Positions 25,599-34,780 of a DNA stretch of 64,000 bases are shown here, piece after piece (position 1 is the stretch's first letter; each line of letters begins with the position of its first letter). Both the position numbers and the translations under genes were made by a program. Below the pieces are notes generated by a model. The model did not search any database. It saw nothing but the letters and a program-made list of their open reading frames with translations, and was not told the origin of the DNA. The stretch is from Symmachiella dynata. GTDB taxonomy: Bacteria > Planctomycetota > Planctomycetia > Planctomycetales > Planctomycetaceae. The DNA is taken from assembly GCF_007747995.1 (NCBI RefSeq), contig NZ_CP036276.1:6500001-6564000 (forward strand), given 5' to 3'.

Positions 25599-27509
25599 TC
25601 AATACAGCTGATCGGCAAAGTACCCGCCGGTCGGCAGCGCGATCACGCCCCAGGTGGTTCCTTCGGTGATGTTCAACTCTTCGGATTGTGGTTTTTCGCC
25701 GGGGGTTTTGATGGTCAGCGGATACTTGCCGGCGACGACGGTGTAGTTCAGTGCCGTTTTCAAATCGCGGCCTCCTTGCCCCGGCTTTAAGGTGTAATCG
25801 CGCTTGACGATGGTGATCACCACGGGGCGCGTATGGGCGTTTCCCAGAATCAACCGCGCTTTGCCTGGCTCGGGCAGCACGCCGTCTTGCTTGGCTTTCA
25901 CTTCGTTGCGAGTGGTGATCTGGACGACCGTTTCTTTCCCCTTGGGGGTTAACACGACATGGATGGGGCCGGATGCATCGCGATAATTGAGCACAACGCC
26001 CGCGGCCGGTTTTGCGTCGCCTGCTTTAGCCGGAACTTCACGCCATTTTTTTGTTGCAGCTGTCGAGCGATAAAATTCTTCGACCTGGGGCATTTCCATT
26101 TTCACAGTCGCGGTAGCGGATCGGCGATATTGCGAACCCCCACTTTGCACTTCTAGCGTCCCCTCGGGCAACGGAAGGCCGGCACTCTCGACGAGTGGTG
26201 AGACGCTGGGAGGCGGGTCGACGGCGTTCAACACGCGCGTGGTGGGACTCATCAGCCCGGCTTCGATCGTCGCCACAAAATGAAACGGCTTGTCGAAGAT
26301 TTCTTCAGACGGCATCTTAATCGTGGCGACGACGCGGCCGTTTTCGATTTTCACTTCGCGGACCGGCTCATCGATCGAACGGCCGATACCATAGCCATCG
26401 GCTGAGAACGAGAACGAGGTATATTTATTCAAGCCGATGGTCAGTACATTGGGAGAGTCAAACTCGTACAGGTCCAAAAATGAAAAGTCCTCTTTGTCCT
26501 TCTTGAGCGCCGCCTGCATTCTCTTATACGGAATGGCTTTATCGGCAAAGATCAGCGCCGTCCGCAAATTGCCGTTCTCCTCCATCTGATACGCTGCGAC
26601 GTGCGTGAAAACGTACTTTTTCTTGCCGAACGTAACCGTGGCTTTGCCCTTATTCTTCGAAACATCAACTCCGGTTTGAACTGTCGGAGTCGGACTTGGT
26701 TTTCCCGCGGGTGTCCCCGCCGGTTTGTTGATCGAGGCCAATGCCACGTCGGGCAACGGCGGCACAGTCGCTTCCTTTTGGGAACTTTCATACCCCAGGA
26801 TGATCCGCGATCCGACTTCATCGTCGAAGATATTGACCGACAGTTCCACCGGACCTTTTTTGAATTCGGTGTAACGGCGGTTGTCGCTGGACAGCACCCG
26901 CAACGATTGTTGCCAGCCGAGGCTCTTTGCCAAATCCACAAAATGGTTGAACGCCTCTTGAAGCTTCATCGTCGACTTGAACTTGCATTCATCATCGTCG
27001 TAACTTAACCCTTGAATCTTCTCCGGTAAGGGAATGTTTTTTTGCAAGAACAAATACGACTGCGGTTGCGGAACTCCAGCCGCCAACATCGCTGCCGGGT
27101 CATTGCTCCCTTCAAAGTCGAGTTTTTTACACCCCAGCCTCACCAGCGTGGCCTTGGAACGCTTGTCCAACTCGACTTTAACTTCCGCGTCGCCATGCTT
27201 GAACGTGAGGTCGACGGAGTCGTCTTCAATTTTCTCGGCCTTGGCATCTTCCTCCCAGCCCCGCTTTTTCATTTCGGCCCGATAGAATGCTGCCAGGGCG
27301 CCCAAGGAGGATTGGCTCGTGAACTCAATGCGTTTGAATATGCTGCGAAATTCGATCTCCCGTGTATCGGGAGGGTAGGGGAGTGCCTTCACATGCGCGA
27401 TAAACTCATCCGCTTGCGGATCATCGCCCCGCGCCGTGCCAAGCGGCGATAAGCAAAACCCCACGACGGAAAGCACAGCCAACGATAGAAAGATATCCCG
27501 CGTCTTCAT
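25599..27509 (-). CDS. Secreted protein with three internal beta-rich repeats, unknown function
   Basis: 636 residues from the ATG at 27509, with a signal peptide ending in GTARG. Three modules of about 75 residues share a pattern: a strand, a helix with FYR or NHFVDLAK, an MKK.GW-type turn, then strands with FK.G...V.V.L. They begin near residues 45 (TSQSSLGALAAFYRAEMKKRGW), 190 (TMKLQEAFNHFVDLAKSLGW) and 480 (VKMEMPQVEEFYRSTAATKKW). Between the second and third is a beta-rich domain (KKKYVFTHVAAYQMEENGNLRT). The end (HTRPVVITIVKRDYTLKPGQGG) looks like a small surface domain. I recognise no named family. Confidence 0.7.
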   Translation of the reverse strand: MKTRDIFLSLAVLSVVGFCLSPLGTARGDDPQADEFIAHVKALPYPPDTREIEFRSIFKRIEFTSQSSLGALAAFYRAEMKKRGWEEDAKAEKIEDDSVDLTFKHGDAEVKVELDKRSKATLVRLGCKKLDFEGSNDPAAMLAAGVPQPQSYLFLQKNIPLPEKIQGLSYDDDECKFKSTMKLQEAFNHFVDLAKSLGWQQSLRVLSSDNRRYTEFKKGPVELSVNIFDDEVGSRIILGYESSQKEATVPPLPDVALASINKPAGTPAGKPSPTPTVQTGVDVSKNKGKATVTFGKKKYVFTHVAAYQMEENGNLRTALIFADKAIPYKRMQAALKKDKEDFSFLDLYEFDSPNVLTIGLNKYTSFSFSADGYGIGRSIDEPVREVKIENGRVVATIKMPSEEIFDKPFHFVATIEAGLMSPTTRVLNAVDPPPSVSPLVESAGLPLPEGTLEVQSGGSQYRRSATATVKMEMPQVEEFYRSTAATKKWREVPAKAGDAKPAAGVVLNYRDASGPIHVVLTPKGKETVVQITTRNEVKAKQDGVLPEPGKARLILGNAHTRPVVITIVKRDYTLKPGQGGRDLKTALNYTVVAGKYPLTIKTPGEKPQSEELNITEGTTWGVIALPTGGYFADQLY

Positions 27510-27667
27510 ATTTCTTGCCCCTCTAGAAAAACGATCGACTGGTGGAATCAACATTTGCCCCAAGTTTTATCAACGTGGGGGTCGCCCGCAACTGCAAAAT
27601 GTTGGTTTTGGCGCGCAGGTGATAGGAACAGTGCCGCGTGCCGCTTCGCATCCAGCCCCCTTGGGGC

Positions 27668-30115
27668 CTATTTAGCATCCAACCGAAACACCGGTTCCGC
27701 TGTACCGTCGGTATCGACGCGCCACGGGGTCCACAGCAATGCGACTTCGTCGACATCGATATCACTCTTACGGGGACGCATGCTCAGTTCTTCCAGCTCC
27801 AACGCATCGACCTGAAATGCCTCTTCGAGTTGCTCCACGTCCTCCTCGAATTGACGTTGCAAGTCCTCAACCTGTTCGTTGAGGTTTTCGACTTTTTCTT
27901 CGGCGCGGGCGACGTCGCTGCGTTGTTGTGCGGCGCGGCCGGCACTGCGCATCGAGGTCGAGGCGCGGCCGACGTTTGTGCGGCTGGCGATTTTGCGGCC
28001 GAATAAGGCGCCCAGAATCGTTGAGCCGATCGAAATCACCGAATCGGTGGTCGCCTTGGTCGCTTGTGATTTCTCGCGTGCGACGCGTTCCTCGGCGGTT
28101 TGGATTTTTCCCTGCAGCCGCTGCAATTTTGTCGTAAAGCGGTCACGTAATTTTTCGACCTGCAAGTCTCGTTGTTCGCGCGCCGTCTGAGCAAGGCGAA
28201 TGCGAAAATCGCCTTCCGCTTCTCCAGCTGCGGAATACGTTTTAAGCGCCGCGCATTTCCAGACAGATAGTTCTTGGCTTTGGTACAGATGTTCTTTCAG
28301 CTTTTTCTGCCAAGTCGGATAGCTTTTCGCCTGCAAGCAGTCCGCCGGCACCGTGGCAAAATCGGCATCGATTTCCGGTTCGCTTTCGGTCTCCAATTGC
28401 GCGGCATCGATGACCTGTGCCGCTTCCCACACATCGGACGGCATTTCTTCTCCGAGCGTCGACAGCAATGTAAAGTCTTCCCATTGATCAACCTTATAAG
28501 TCGATTTGACGAAATGCAGTCTCGCTTTGCAAAGCAGCGCTGGACGATACGTCAGTCGACTGTCGCGCGGTACGGCATGTGTGCGGACTAAAAAGAGTTC
28601 GTCGACCTTCGCCGGCAGATGCGGACGTTTCTCAGCAACGTCGCCGGTTTGTCCTGCCGTCGCCACATCCATCGACGCTGCGGCGGCTTCGGCCGCCAGT
28701 TGTTTCTTGTCGGCCATCAACCTTTCGATTTGTCCCCGCGTAAGCGGTCCCCGGAGGTAAGACAGTGCCCAACGGGTTTGGAACACCACCGGTTCGTCAT
28801 CGTGCACGTTGTTCATCAAAAACACGCGGCTTCCCAAACCGGCGAGCGTCGCCTCCATTTTTTGGCGGTCAAACCCCGTGCCTGCTTGTGCCGACGCCCC
28901 TTCCAAGCCTTCCAACACGCGTGCCTTGTCCCGCTCGGTCTGCAGCCGCCCCAAAAACCAGGTGCCGGTGTTCGACAGGCCTTTATAGTCCAGGTCGACC
29001 GGGTTTTGTGTCGCCAGCACGACTCCCAATCCGTAGGCGCGTGCCTGTTTCAACAGCGTGAGCATGGGTGTTTTCGACGGCGGATTGGCCGTCGGCGGGA
29101 AGTATCCAAAGACTTCATCCATGTAGAGCAGCGCCCGCAGACTCGATGTCCCGGGTTGGGTGCGGACCCAGGCGAGTACTTCGTTGAGCAGGATCGTCAC
29201 AAAGAACATTCGCTCCGCATCGGAGAGATGTGCGATAGAAATAATCGACAACCGCGGCTTTCCTTCGGCCGTGTACAACAGGTTGCGGATGTTGAGCGGT
29301 TCGCCTTCCATCCAACTTGCAAACGACGGCGACGCCAACAGGTTATTGAGGTTCATCGCCAATTCGTTGCGGTTCTTCGCAGGAAAAAACGTTTCCAGAT
29401 CGACCACGCCGACGGTCTTAAAGGGTGGATTTTGCACGCCGCGAATCAGCGAAGCGACATCCAAATGACGTCCGTCGCGCCACGCTTGTTCAAAAATGTT
29501 GGACAGCAGAATATGTTCACGACTACGAATCGGATCGGCGTCAATCCCCAACAGTGCCAACAGACCAGACGTCGCCGAACTGATCCGCTCGCGCAGCGCA
29601 TCACTATCGTCGATGAGTTCTTGCGGCGGCGCGTCAAACGATCGCAGGATCGTCAACGGTAAGCCGGCATTGCTCCCCGGGGTATAAATCCCGATATCGA
29701 CCGCTTGGCGAAACTTGGCAATCCGCTCGGGCGTTTGCCCCCACTCGGCCAAACCGTCGCGCCATTGATCGGCGGTCTTGGCGGCAAATTCATCCGGCGT
29801 GAGACCAGCGCGCGTCGCGGCGCTCTCTTCGATCCAGGGACGAAAATCGTCGGGCGCCAAATCGGGAAACGTGAGCAACAGATTGCCCAGGTCCCCTTTG
29901 GGATCAATGGCGATTGCGGGAATGCCATCGATAGCGGCTTCTTCCAACAGCGACAAACACAGGCCGGTTTTCCCGCTGCCGGTCATCCCCACACAAACCG
30001 CGTGTGTGGTCAGATCTTTGGAGTCGTAAAGCAACAACTCATCGCGCAGTGCCGCGCGCGTCATGTCGAAGAGTTTGCCGAGATAAAACGCTCCCAGTTT
30101 CTCGAAATTCTGCAC
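27668..30115 (-). CDS. HerA/DUF87-like P-loop ATPase with long coiled-coil tail
   Basis: 815 residues. The start is GTG at 30115, supported by GGAG nine bases upstream. Walker A GMTGSGKTG is at residues 43-51, followed by IAIDPKGDLGNLLL, typical of HerA/VirB4/FtsK-like ATPases that act as hexameric motors. A Walker B region (LLYMDEVFGYFPP) is near residue 330 and a sensor/arginine-type segment (GVVLATQNPVDLDYKGLSNTGTWFLGRLQ) follows. After about residue 640 come two long coiled coils separated by a Gly/Ala-rich segment (SIGSTILGALFG). A 117-residue protein is encoded 41 bases upstream. DNA translocation is inferred from the family, not shown. Confidence 0.82.
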   Translation of the reverse strand: MQNFEKLGAFYLGKLFDMTRAALRDELLLYDSKDLTTHAVCVGMTGSGKTGLCLSLLEEAAIDGIPAIAIDPKGDLGNLLLTFPDLAPDDFRPWIEESAATRAGLTPDEFAAKTADQWRDGLAEWGQTPERIAKFRQAVDIGIYTPGSNAGLPLTILRSFDAPPQELIDDSDALRERISSATSGLLALLGIDADPIRSREHILLSNIFEQAWRDGRHLDVASLIRGVQNPPFKTVGVVDLETFFPAKNRNELAMNLNNLLASPSFASWMEGEPLNIRNLLYTAEGKPRLSIISIAHLSDAERMFFVTILLNEVLAWVRTQPGTSSLRALLYMDEVFGYFPPTANPPSKTPMLTLLKQARAYGLGVVLATQNPVDLDYKGLSNTGTWFLGRLQTERDKARVLEGLEGASAQAGTGFDRQKMEATLAGLGSRVFLMNNVHDDEPVVFQTRWALSYLRGPLTRGQIERLMADKKQLAAEAAAASMDVATAGQTGDVAEKRPHLPAKVDELFLVRTHAVPRDSRLTYRPALLCKARLHFVKSTYKVDQWEDFTLLSTLGEEMPSDVWEAAQVIDAAQLETESEPEIDADFATVPADCLQAKSYPTWQKKLKEHLYQSQELSVWKCAALKTYSAAGEAEGDFRIRLAQTAREQRDLQVEKLRDRFTTKLQRLQGKIQTAEERVAREKSQATKATTDSVISIGSTILGALFGRKIASRTNVGRASTSMRSAGRAAQQRSDVARAEEKVENLNEQVEDLQRQFEEDVEQLEEAFQVDALELEELSMRPRKSDIDVDEVALLWTPWRVDTDGTAEPVFRLDAK

Positions 30116-30156
30116 GACGTATTGCTCCGTGTCGCTGCGACTATGAATTCACGTTT

Positions 30157-30510
30157 TCAATGGTCCTTTGCGTAGCCGTCCCAGACCAACCCCTGCGAAA
30201 TTTTTTCCTCTTTGCCCGCTTCCAGAGTCTTGAGCACCTCTTGCACGGTCGTCAATTTGGGCAGTTCGCGAATCATGGCTTTGACCACAGCGGTGTCAAC
30301 GCTTTTACTTCCCGGACCGGGTGCCCCTTCAACGAACGCCCGTTTTTGGTCAAAGACTGCCCAATAAATCGTCCGCTGATGATTTTTCGCACCGTCCCGA
30401 ATGACGTCCGCATGTTTCCCTTGCGCCCGATTTCCGTTGATACGAAAAAGATCGGGGCGCTCAAAGATGACTGCGATCACGTTCCAATCTTTTTTACTGA
30501 ACAATCCCAT
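30157..30510 (-). CDS. Small conserved-looking protein upstream of the HerA-like ATPase
   Basis: 117 residues; ATG at 30510 has GGGAG six bases upstream. Opens MGLFSKKDWNVIAVIFERPDLF and is predicted alpha/beta, soluble, with Lys/Glu-rich helices (TAVVKAMIRELPKLTTVQEV) at the C-terminus. I recognise no family. The 41-base gap to the ATPase gene on the same strand suggests one transcription unit, so it may be an accessory subunit or regulator; that is inference from position only. Confidence 0.65.
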   Translation of the reverse strand: MGLFSKKDWNVIAVIFERPDLFRINGNRAQGKHADVIRDGAKNHQRTIYWAVFDQKRAFVEGAPGPGSKSVDTAVVKAMIRELPKLTTVQEVLKTLEAGKEEKISQGLVWDGYAKDH

Positions 30511-30668
30511 ACTACACTCCCGGCTCGACCGCGAAATCGGTACCCGCCCACTCTCTGCATAATCGTTTTATCAATTCCACCAGCTGTCAGCCAGGGAAAC
30601 TTGATAGCCCCACAGCGACGCACGGTTTAGAATGCCGATCCTCCATCCCTATTGCAAGGTTCAATACA

Positions 30669-30980
30669 ATGAGCGACACGCCGATCTATATGCTGAACGT
30701 CCTGTGGTTCCAACCCGATGGCGGTGCGGCGCGTTATCGTGAGTACCTGAAGGCCTCGTGGCCGGTCGCGAAGAAGTACGGCGGAGAAAAGTTGGAATCG
30801 TACATCCCCGAGGCGAACGTCATCGGTGAACTGGATGCTGACTTGATCTTTATGGTCCGCTGGCCCGATCAAAGCAGTTTTGACGGCTTCATCGCTGATC
30901 CGGAATTCCAGGCGGTCCAGCCGCTTCGCGAGGCAGCGATCACGAATTCGCTATTGATCCGTTGCCGCCGTGACGATTAA
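30669..30980 (+). CDS. DUF1330-type dimeric alpha-beta barrel protein
   Basis: 103 residues. The pattern YMLNVLWFQPDGGAARYREYLKASWPVAKKYGGEKLESYIPEA ... LIFMVRWPDQSSFDGFIADPEFQAVQPLREAA fits the DUF1330/EthD-like ferredoxin-fold proteins: one beta-alpha-beta unit, then W P D ... F..F..D..F. These small cytoplasmic dimers are linked to heme or small-molecule handling in some bacteria, but most have no known role. The gene stands alone on the plus strand, divergent from the 117-residue gene. Confidence 0.78.
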   Translation: MSDTPIYMLNVLWFQPDGGAARYREYLKASWPVAKKYGGEKLESYIPEANVIGELDADLIFMVRWPDQSSFDGFIADPEFQAVQPLREAAITNSLLIRCRRDD

Positions 30981-31002
30981 ACAAAGACTCAACTGAGGCA
31001 AG

Positions 31003-31335
31003 TTAGGTCTTGTAGCGTTTGCGGAGGGTGTTCGCTTCGCGGATTTCCGTTAAGATATTGCGGCATTCTGCGCCGCGGCGGTAACGCTGCTCGTTCTGTT
31101 CGCTGAGCCGCTGGGCCAGTTTGGCGCGATTGGCTGAGTTTTGTGTTCTGGAGAGCTGCGAGGTTACCGGCGATGGGGCGGGGATGGGTTGATAATCGTA
31201 ACGGGAGATAAAATACCGCAGCACCTTGGCATGTAGTTTGCTTACCCAACCGGTGTGCCGGGGATTGTTTTCCAATTCCTGTAGGTCTCGTAGCCGATAA
31301 TGCCAATCTTCAAAAAATTGGGAAGTGCCGGACAT
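31003..31335 (-). CDS. Hypothetical small basic protein
   Basis: 110 residues; ATG at 31335 follows an excellent Shine-Dalgarno, AGGAGG, six bases upstream, which strongly supports translation. The sequence is mainly helical and rich in Arg, Gln and Glu (LAQRLSEQNEQRYRRG), with no signal peptide or Cys pairs. I recognise no family. It is divergent from the J-domain gene (201 bases between starts) and converges with the DUF1330 gene. Confidence 0.6.
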   Translation of the reverse strand: MSGTSQFFEDWHYRLRDLQELENNPRHTGWVSKLHAKVLRYFISRYDYQPIPAPSPVTSQLSRTQNSANRAKLAQRLSEQNEQRYRRGAECRNILTEIREANTLRKRYKT

Positions 31336-31536
31336 GAAAACCTCCTAGGTCAAGAAACCAATTGCGAGCAAGAATGGGAGATGTGCCGTTAGCTGCTGAT
31401 AGTCACCAGGACAGACAACCAAAAATAGTATACACTTAGACGGGTAAACCTTGCAAAACAATAGGCCGTTCCCAGGATCGGATTTTCCGAATTGTGGCGG
31501 TCGCAACGGCCTAAATGCGGAGACCACGGCAACACG

Positions 31537-32247
31537 ATGACTGGTTTTAAGGTCGAACCGTTTCAGCGCCCGGAATTCATGGTGCGTCTGGGACTCAGGC
31601 CCCCCTATTCGCCGTCTGACATCAAACAGGCGTATCGCCAAAAGGCGAAGACTGCGCACCCCGATGCCGGGGGCAGCGCCGCTGAATATACCGCCCTGCA
31701 CGATGCCTACGAGCAAGCGCTCGATTTTGCCAAATTCCATGCCGGACGCAGCCGATGGATTGGCGAAGAAATGGAACTCTATATCGCGCGACTGGCAATC
31801 GTTACCGCTGTCGAAAGCCGCGGCGGATATGTCACCATGCAACGGATCGAAGGGCTTCGCCCTTGGGTTGGGGAAGATTTCGGGCAGATCAAAGACAAGC
31901 TCATCGCCATTCAATGGCGCGGCAAAGAGGTCAATGATGAATCGTTGGCGAGCTTGATCGAAAATCAACAAGTTCTCTCCGACCTGCAACACTTGGATTT
32001 GGCACACAGCAGCGTGACCAGCGATGGCCTCTTGCAACTGCACGGAATGACGGGGCTGACCGCACTGGACCTGCATGACACGCCGATCGACAACCGGGGA
32101 CTCGAAGCCATCAAACAATTCGACCGGTTGGAGTGGTTGCACATCGGGGGAACCAAGATCAATTGGCGAGGCCGAATGAAGCTCAAACTCGCCCGCCCGC
32201 AACTGCATGTCGCCACCGGAACATCGAAGCACAAGCATCGCCGCTAA
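31537..32247 (+). CDS. J-domain protein fused to leucine-rich repeats
   Basis: 236 residues from the ATG at 31537. Residues about 15-60 form a short J domain: PYSPSDIKQAYRQKAKTAHPDAGG contains the diagnostic HPD in the loop between two helices. Residues about 130-205 are LRRs: LQHLDLAHSSVTSDGLLQL, LTALDLHDTPIDNRGL, LEWLHIGGTKINWRG. The N-terminal J domain could recruit DnaK and the LRRs could bind a client protein; this architecture is unlike DnaJ, CbpA or DjlA. Cytoplasmic, no signal. The role is inferred only from the domains. Confidence 0.78.
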   Translation: MTGFKVEPFQRPEFMVRLGLRPPYSPSDIKQAYRQKAKTAHPDAGGSAAEYTALHDAYEQALDFAKFHAGRSRWIGEEMELYIARLAIVTAVESRGGYVTMQRIEGLRPWVGEDFGQIKDKLIAIQWRGKEVNDESLASLIENQQVLSDLQHLDLAHSSVTSDGLLQLHGMTGLTALDLHDTPIDNRGLEAIKQFDRLEWLHIGGTKINWRGRMKLKLARPQLHVATGTSKHKHRR

Positions 32248-32306
32248 TCACGGGGACGCTTTCGTGCGACTGGGCTTGGGCGTGAGTGATGTGATTGATT
32301 CGCTAT

Positions 32307-32846
32307 TCAGCGGGCAAAATGCAGCGCGGCGTACACCTTGGGATCCACCAAGGTCGTTGCGGGCGAGAACGATGTGAACCACTCATCAATCGTCGCTAGC
32401 GGAACCGTGTGGACAACAATATCCTCTGACTCGTCGCCGCCACCGGCATCAACTTGGCGCACTGGCCCTGCTCGGAAAAACGAAATCACTTCGTTTGTTA
32501 ATCCGGCTGATGTCGGTCCGCGAAAGAGAAACTCAAACCCCTCAGCCTCATAGCCGGTTTCCTCACGCAATTCTCGCTTTGCGGCTCGTTCCAACGGTTC
32601 CAATTCTTCGCCGGCAATATCGCCGGCCAGTCCCGCCGGCAAATCGATCACGCGGCGCTGCACCGGGGGGCGGTATTGTTCCGTCAAAATCAACTGTCGG
32701 TCTTCGGTGACAGCGACGACCGCGACCACTCCGCGACAGTTGGTTCGTTCGGTGTATTCCCAACCATCGACCGATACGAGTCGCAGATGATTTCCCGCCG
32801 CCAGTATTTTTTGCTGAGGCATAATGCGTTCCGCTTGCTCGAGCAT
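32307..32846 (-). CDS. Nudix hydrolase, ADP-ribose pyrophosphatase-like
   Basis: 179 residues (ATG at 32846; ATG at 32822 is an alternative). The Nudix box is present near residue 85: EELEPLERAAKRELREETGYEAEGF, with the REL.EETGY core that binds Mg2+. The N-terminal beta-strand run (GVVAVVAVTEDRQLILTEQYRPPVQRRVIDLPAG) is typical of the ADP-ribose/NudF subfamily. It would cleave ADP-ribose or a similar nucleoside diphosphate in the cytoplasm. It lies 16 bases after the stop of the methyltransferase gene on the same strand, so co-transcription is likely. Confidence 0.86.
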   Translation of the reverse strand: MLEQAERIMPQQKILAAGNHLRLVSVDGWEYTERTNCRGVVAVVAVTEDRQLILTEQYRPPVQRRVIDLPAGLAGDIAGEELEPLERAAKRELREETGYEAEGFEFLFRGPTSAGLTNEVISFFRAGPVRQVDAGGGDESEDIVVHTVPLATIDEWFTSFSPATTLVDPKVYAALHFAR

Positions 32847-32862
32847 CCCGTTTTGCTTGCCA

Positions 32863-33537
32863 TCACCCCGCGGTGCTATCGGCTGCTGCGACCGATTCCT
32901 GTCGCCGCAGATGTTGAACCCAGGCTGGGGGCGCGTTGACGAAAACCCAATCTCGCGCGATGCGGTGATTCTCTAAATGCGTGCCTAAAATTTTGTCCAA
33001 GTCGGTCAGACGTTGCTTTTCATCTGACTTGGAAACCAATCGCCGCACCGGCCGGACGTACATATATTCAAAATAGGAGAGCGTTCCCCCCGGAGCCAAC
33101 AACCGCCAATAACTCTCGAAGATTTCCTCGACCAATGCAGCCGGAAAATTGTTCAGCGGCAAACCAGAAATGATAAAATCAAACGGCTCGGAAGCTTCAA
33201 ATTCCTGCAGCGGGCAAAGATGCACTTCGGAAAACTCCGCGACGGCACGAAACAGATCCTCTTCGCTGAATAACCGATTCAGAGATTCGACAAAGTTTTC
33301 GTTGAGTTCCACAAGGTCGAATCGATCCCCCGGCTTGAGATGCTTAACGATTTGACGCGTCACCGCTCCGGTGCCCGGTCCGACCTCTAAGACCCGTACC
33401 GGGCCATCATGCTTCTTCAGCGGACCGCTCAGCGCCCCCGCCAAAAAACGGCCGCTGGGGGCGACGGCTCCTGTGGTTTCGAAGCGACTACGGAATTCGC
33501 GAAAGAACTCCCGGTACTCTTTGAACATACGTTTCAT
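32863..33537 (-). CDS. SAM-dependent methyltransferase, phospholipid N-methyltransferase (PmtA)-like
   Basis: 224 residues. The class I SAM motif I is VLEVGPGTGAVTRQI (about residues 50-64), followed by FDLVELNENFVESLN and FDFIISGLPLNNFPAALVEEI. The motif spacing and the SGLPLNNF catalytic region resemble PmtA, which methylates phosphatidylethanolamine to phosphatidylcholine, and the related rRNA adenine dimethylases. The opening MKRMFKEYREFFREF is amphipathic, also seen in PmtA. The substrate is inferred, not proven. It precedes the Nudix gene by 16 bases. Confidence 0.8.
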   Translation of the reverse strand: MKRMFKEYREFFREFRSRFETTGAVAPSGRFLAGALSGPLKKHDGPVRVLEVGPGTGAVTRQIVKHLKPGDRFDLVELNENFVESLNRLFSEEDLFRAVAEFSEVHLCPLQEFEASEPFDFIISGLPLNNFPAALVEEIFESYWRLLAPGGTLSYFEYMYVRPVRRLVSKSDEKQRLTDLDKILGTHLENHRIARDWVFVNAPPAWVQHLRRQESVAAADSTAG

Positions 33538-33655
33538 GATGTCGCCGACGTTTAATTATTGTGGCTAGTACTAGTTTCAACACACGGTTGCGCTTGTTCG
33601 CGAAACATTCAAGTCAGTGTCAGTGGGACGCGTCAGAGGGTTTTGAAACTACTTT

Positions 33656-34576
33656 TTATTGTGATTCGACTACAGATTGCTCAACGGCCTGAGCGGCAAT
33701 ATCCAGCCCGGCCATCATATTCCATGTTTCCAAAATGTGTTGATACACCGCGCCCGGTTGGCCGTCGCCAATGGGTTGTCCATCGATTTTCGTCACCGGC
33801 AGGACACAATACCCGGTGGACGAGGTGAATACCTCATCGGCGGACAGTGCCTCGGTCAGCGTGATATTTTGTTCTTCGTAACTGATACCTAAAAATTGAG
33901 CAATATCCCGCACGACCATCCGGCTGATTCCTCCGAGCGTGACCTCAGACCGTGGCGTCAGAATAGTTTTCTCGCGGACGATAAAAACATTACCCGCGCT
34001 CGTTTCGGTTAGATGCCCCTGTAAATCCAACAGCAACGCTGACGCATCGGCGTCGATTTCTCGAGCCTGCCGATCCGCGAGATACCAATGCAGACGGTTG
34101 CGGGATTTGATTCTCGGATTGAGACATTCGGTGGGGATTTGTCGCATTTCTGGAACGACCAAATGCTGGCCGTTTTGATATTTGGCCGCCCACCGCGAAA
34201 ATTGTAGCGGAAATGTGCGCACGTAGATTGTTGGTCCACTGTGATTCGGTGCCGCATTCATCGAATTGAGCCCAGCGGAGATCACGTGGTTGACCATCAA
34301 CTCGCCGGTTTTGCCCACAAGTGCCGCGTGGTGGTTGACGACGGTCTCTGTAATCTTATGCCAGTCGTCACGGAGCAAATCGACGGCGATCCCCAGTTGA
34401 TCGGCCGAAGCATTCAAACGGTCCAGATGATCGTCCAAGCGAAAACAACGTTGGCCAAACGTCCGCGTCATTTCCGTCACCGCGACGCCATGCAGGCCCC
34501 AGTCCGCCAGCGATACACTCGCCTGCGACGCAGCGAGGTACTCTCCGTTGAGGTAGACAATCGGCTCGGCGGACAT
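33656..34576 (-). CDS. Class IV pyridoxal-phosphate aminotransferase (branched-chain/D-amino-acid type)
   Basis: 306 residues, normal for the family. The PLP lysine lies in IKSRNRLHWYLADRQA, and TETSAGNVFIV, LGGISRMVVRDIA and DEVFTSSTGYCVLPV are family landmarks. The protein belongs with IlvE/D-amino acid aminotransferases; which of the two cannot be decided from sequence. ATG at 34576. It is followed, same strand, by the methyltransferase with a 118-base gap. ilvB is in the window but about 15 kb away, so a shared pathway cannot be concluded. Confidence 0.88.
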   Translation of the reverse strand: MSAEPIVYLNGEYLAASQASVSLADWGLHGVAVTEMTRTFGQRCFRLDDHLDRLNASADQLGIAVDLLRDDWHKITETVVNHHAALVGKTGELMVNHVISAGLNSMNAAPNHSGPTIYVRTFPLQFSRWAAKYQNGQHLVVPEMRQIPTECLNPRIKSRNRLHWYLADRQAREIDADASALLLDLQGHLTETSAGNVFIVREKTILTPRSEVTLGGISRMVVRDIAQFLGISYEEQNITLTEALSADEVFTSSTGYCVLPVTKIDGQPIGDGQPGAVYQHILETWNMMAGLDIAAQAVEQSVVESQ

Positions 34577-34780
34577 GAATGGATTTCGTTTTTATCGGGA
34601 AAAACAGCGGTCGCTTAGGATAATCCAAACAGTGACGCTGCACCAGTGGCCCGCTAGCAGATTGTTGAGGCAACCTACCGGGCGTACTGACGGTTCTTGA
34701 AGCCACCGCACACTCGCACTCGATGCTGAATGACCGCGGGCACATTTGCGTGTCGAGGAAAGCGGCCGGGACCTGGCCCA

